NCBI GenBank assembly: GCA_963787185.1
Contig: CAWBCC010000014.1
Span: 1,054,001-1,118,000, forward strand
Source of the DNA: JAJXZP01 sp963787185
GTDB lineage: Bacteria; Spirochaetota; Spirochaetia; Treponematales; Rectinemataceae
Direction of reading: 5' to 3'
Length of the DNA stretch: 64,000 nt
This document shows positions 62,718 through 64,000 of this stretch, piece by piece (position 1 is the first letter of the stretch; each line of letters opens with the position of its first letter). The position numbers and the translations under genes are program-made. Under the pieces are notes generated by a model that was not told where the DNA came from, did no database searches, and worked only from the letters and a program-made list of their open reading frames with translations.

Positions 62718-62747
62718 TTGACGAGGGAAGGCTTTGGGTTGTAAAGT
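62718..62747 (+). promoter_or_regulatory. Promoter of rpsL-rpsG
   Basis: TTGACG (62718-62723), an 18-bp spacer and TAAAGT (62742-62747), the same arrangement and -10 as the trnT promoter. It gives the S12-S7 genes their own transcription start after rpoC. Confidence 0.6.
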
Positions 62748-62863
62748 AACTTTCCGTTCGTCCGCGGCAGCAGCTCGGGCGCTGAACAGAGTGTTTATCG
62801 CGTATCATCATATTACGCCGGACGATGCTGAAGTCCGGTCAGACAAGGGAGTCGAGAGCATAC

Positions 62864-63238
62864 ATGCCGACCATCAATCAGCTCATTCGTCTCGGCCGTA
62901 GAGCCTCCGCGTGGCGCAACAAGGCGCCGGCGCTCGAAGAGTGCCCGCAGAGACGCGGCGTGTGCACGCGCGTCATGACCGTCACGCCCAAGAAGCCGAA
63001 CTCGGCTCTCCGCAAGGTAGCCCGTGTTCGGCTCACCAACGGCATCGAAGTGACCGCCTACATCCCCGGCGTCGGCCACAACCTGCAGGAGCACTCCGTA
63101 GTGCTCATCCGCGGCGGCCGCGTCAAAGACCTCCCCGGCGTTCGCTATCACATCATTCGCGGCGCAAAGGATACCCTGGGCGTCGAGGACCGCAAGAAGG
63201 GCCGCTCCAAGTACGGCGCCAAGCGGCCGAAGGCCTAA
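62864..63238 (+). CDS. rpsL: Ribosomal protein uS12
   Basis: A 124-residue protein from ATG 62864. Conserved PTINQLIRLGRRASAWRNKA, VMTVTPKKPNSALRKVARVR (Lys of the streptomycin site present) and GGRVKDLPGVRYHIIRGAKD (second Lys present). No resistance change seen at these positions. It lies in the decoding centre. Followed by rpsG after 12 bp. Confidence 0.98.
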   Translation: MPTINQLIRLGRRASAWRNKAPALEECPQRRGVCTRVMTVTPKKPNSALRKVARVRLTNGIEVTAYIPGVGHNLQEHSVVLIRGGRVKDLPGVRYHIIRGAKDTLGVEDRKKGRSKYGAKRPKA

Positions 63239-63250
63239 GGAGGCAGAACG

Positions 63251-63721
63251 ATGGGCCGCAAGAAGAAGTCGATAGATCGTGGTCACTTGCCCGATCCGAA
63301 ATACAATTCCGTAATTGTCACGAAATTCGTGTGCCGAATGATGTGGCAAGGCAAGAAGTCGATCTGCAATCACATCATGTACGATGCCATGGAGCTCATG
63401 CAGAAAAAGATCGGCGCGCCCGCGCTCGATGTCTTCAACAAGGCGCTCGAGAACGCGAAGCCCCTGGTCGAGGTCAAGTCTCGGCGCGTAGGCGGCGCCA
63501 CCTATCAGGTCCCGGTCGAGATCCGCGAGACGAGGCGAGAGGCTCTTGCCATGCGCTGGCTCATCTCCGCCGCCCGCTCGCGCTCCGGAAAGGCCATGGC
63601 CGACAAACTGGCCGACGAGCTCCTCGATGCCTACAACAATACGGGCACCGCGGTCAAGAAAAAGGAAGATACCCACAAGATGGCTGAGGCGAACAAAGCC
63701 TTCGCCCACTATCGGTGGTGA
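63251..63721 (+). CDS. rpsG: Ribosomal protein uS7
   Basis: A 156-residue protein with normal length. Motifs: DPKYNSVIVTKFVCRMMWQG, KKSICNHIMYDAMELMQKKI, VEVKSRRVGGATYQVPVEIR, MRWLISAARSRSGKAMADKL. Binds the 16S 3' domain. In many bacteria fusA and tuf follow; here a terminator comes directly after it. Confidence 0.98.
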   Translation: MGRKKKSIDRGHLPDPKYNSVIVTKFVCRMMWQGKKSICNHIMYDAMELMQKKIGAPALDVFNKALENAKPLVEVKSRRVGGATYQVPVEIRETRREALAMRWLISAARSRSGKAMADKLADELLDAYNNTGTAVKKKEDTHKMAEANKAFAHYRW

Positions 63722-63755
63722 TCTCGCAGGCACCGAATTCCAGTTTTCCGTAAAT

Positions 63756-63785
63756 AAGGGCTGCCCAAGAAGGACAGCCCTTTTT
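63756..63785 (+). terminator. Intrinsic terminator after rpsG
   Basis: AAGGGCTGCCC pairs with GGACAGCCCTT around AAGAA, followed by a T tract (CTTTTTGTC). It ends the rpsL-rpsG unit. Confidence 0.85.
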
Positions 63786-63863
63786 GTCTTCCTCGAAGCT
63801 CCGATGACTTCGCAGAGCGGGTCCCCGGAGGCGCTCGTCTTGTGGGATGCCGGGACCTCCGTC

Positions 63864-63869
63864 TATACT
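63864..63869 (+). promoter_or_regulatory. -10 box before the last gene
   Basis: TATACT, five of six consensus bases, with TTGTGG at 63840-63845 18 bp upstream as a weak -35. It precedes the ATG at 63880 by only 10 bp. Confidence 0.35.
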
Positions 63870-63879
63870 AAAGTCATCT

Positions 63880-64000
63880 ATGAGCAGCGAACGACGTCCA
63901 CGACGGAATGGCTCCCTGCGAAGAAGTTTTCTGGCCGTGATACTCGCCGTCTATGCGGTCGTTACGGTCGGGTCGATGCTGGTATTCGCCGGGAGCGCGG
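63880..64000 (+). CDS. N-terminus of an unknown membrane protein (partial)
   Basis: About 40 residues are visible before the window ends: a basic start (SSERRPRRNGSLRRSF) and one hydrophobic helix (LAVILAVYAVVTVGSMLVFA). Such an N-terminus is typical of membrane sensors or exported proteins, but no family can be named. Confidence 0.45.
   Translation, partial: MSSERRPRRNGSLRRSFLAVILAVYAVVTVGSMLVFAGSA

Noticed and set aside
62544..62744. 66-codon frame between rpoC and rpsL
   Set aside because: Lies inside the inverted-repeat element and over the rpsL promoter.

Overview
GC-rich chromosomal window that I read as spirochaete (Treponema/Spirochaeta-like). The reasons are: an XPB/ERCC3-type helicase next to a helicase-associated gene; class III nucleotide cyclases beside FecR-domain and outer-membrane genes; the core block trnT-rpmG-trnW-secE-nusG-rplKAJL-rpoBC-rpsL-rpsG; and an Asn in RpoB where E. 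coli has Ser531, a feature reported for spirochaetes. The assignment is inference; no rRNA is present.

Layout. 1-2.5 kb (-): a periplasmic binding protein and a truncated-by-window Na+/dicarboxylate-type symporter that carries its own binding-protein-like tail. 2.6-5.4 kb (+): a membrane AraC-type regulator and a GLUG-repeat lipoprotein, each preceded by the same 21-bp box, with a cluster of hairpins between them. 5.4-11.3 kb (+): an overlapping trio of adenylate/guanylate cyclase, FecR-domain multi-repeat protein and outer-membrane barrel. 11.3-12.0 kb: decayed DNA with two gene fragments and a 22-bp tandem repeat, ahead of an HU/IHF-like protein. 12.9-14.4 kb: a CsgG-like protein and an AhpD/CMD-like protein. 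14.5-17.3 kb (-): two SHOCT membrane proteins with a histidine kinase and response regulator. 17.5-23 kb: methylglyoxal synthase, an EamA transporter, a steroid-reductase-like methyltransferase-fold protein, a GNAT and a frameshifted formate dehydrogenase. 23.2-31.4 kb: malQ with a degenerate GH3, ccdA/tlpA, a ClpP variant overlapping purC, and a lipoprotein phosphodiesterase. 31.5-33.3 kb (-): a second cyclase. 33.4-38.4 kb (+): a four-gene run of XPB helicase, helicase-associated protein, NYN-LOTUS nuclease and GNAT. 38.4-49.8 kb: a UDG-like protein, DinB, VanY, HDOD, a Lon-like protease, a propeller-deacetylase, a HAD phosphatase and murJ. 49.9-63.8 kb: the translation/transcription block, closed by an intrinsic terminator after rpsG; a new membrane gene starts at 63880 and leaves the window.

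The genes are densely packed and many neighbours overlap by ATGA/GTGA, so translational coupling is common. Intergenic DNA is unusual: it holds repeated strong hairpins, often built around GCTTCGC/GCGAAGC, a dispersed hairpin-plus-AGCTACC repeat, and two MITE-like inverted-repeat elements flanking rpoC. The best candidate for an undescribed system is the XPB helicase/helicase-associated/NYN-LOTUS operon.
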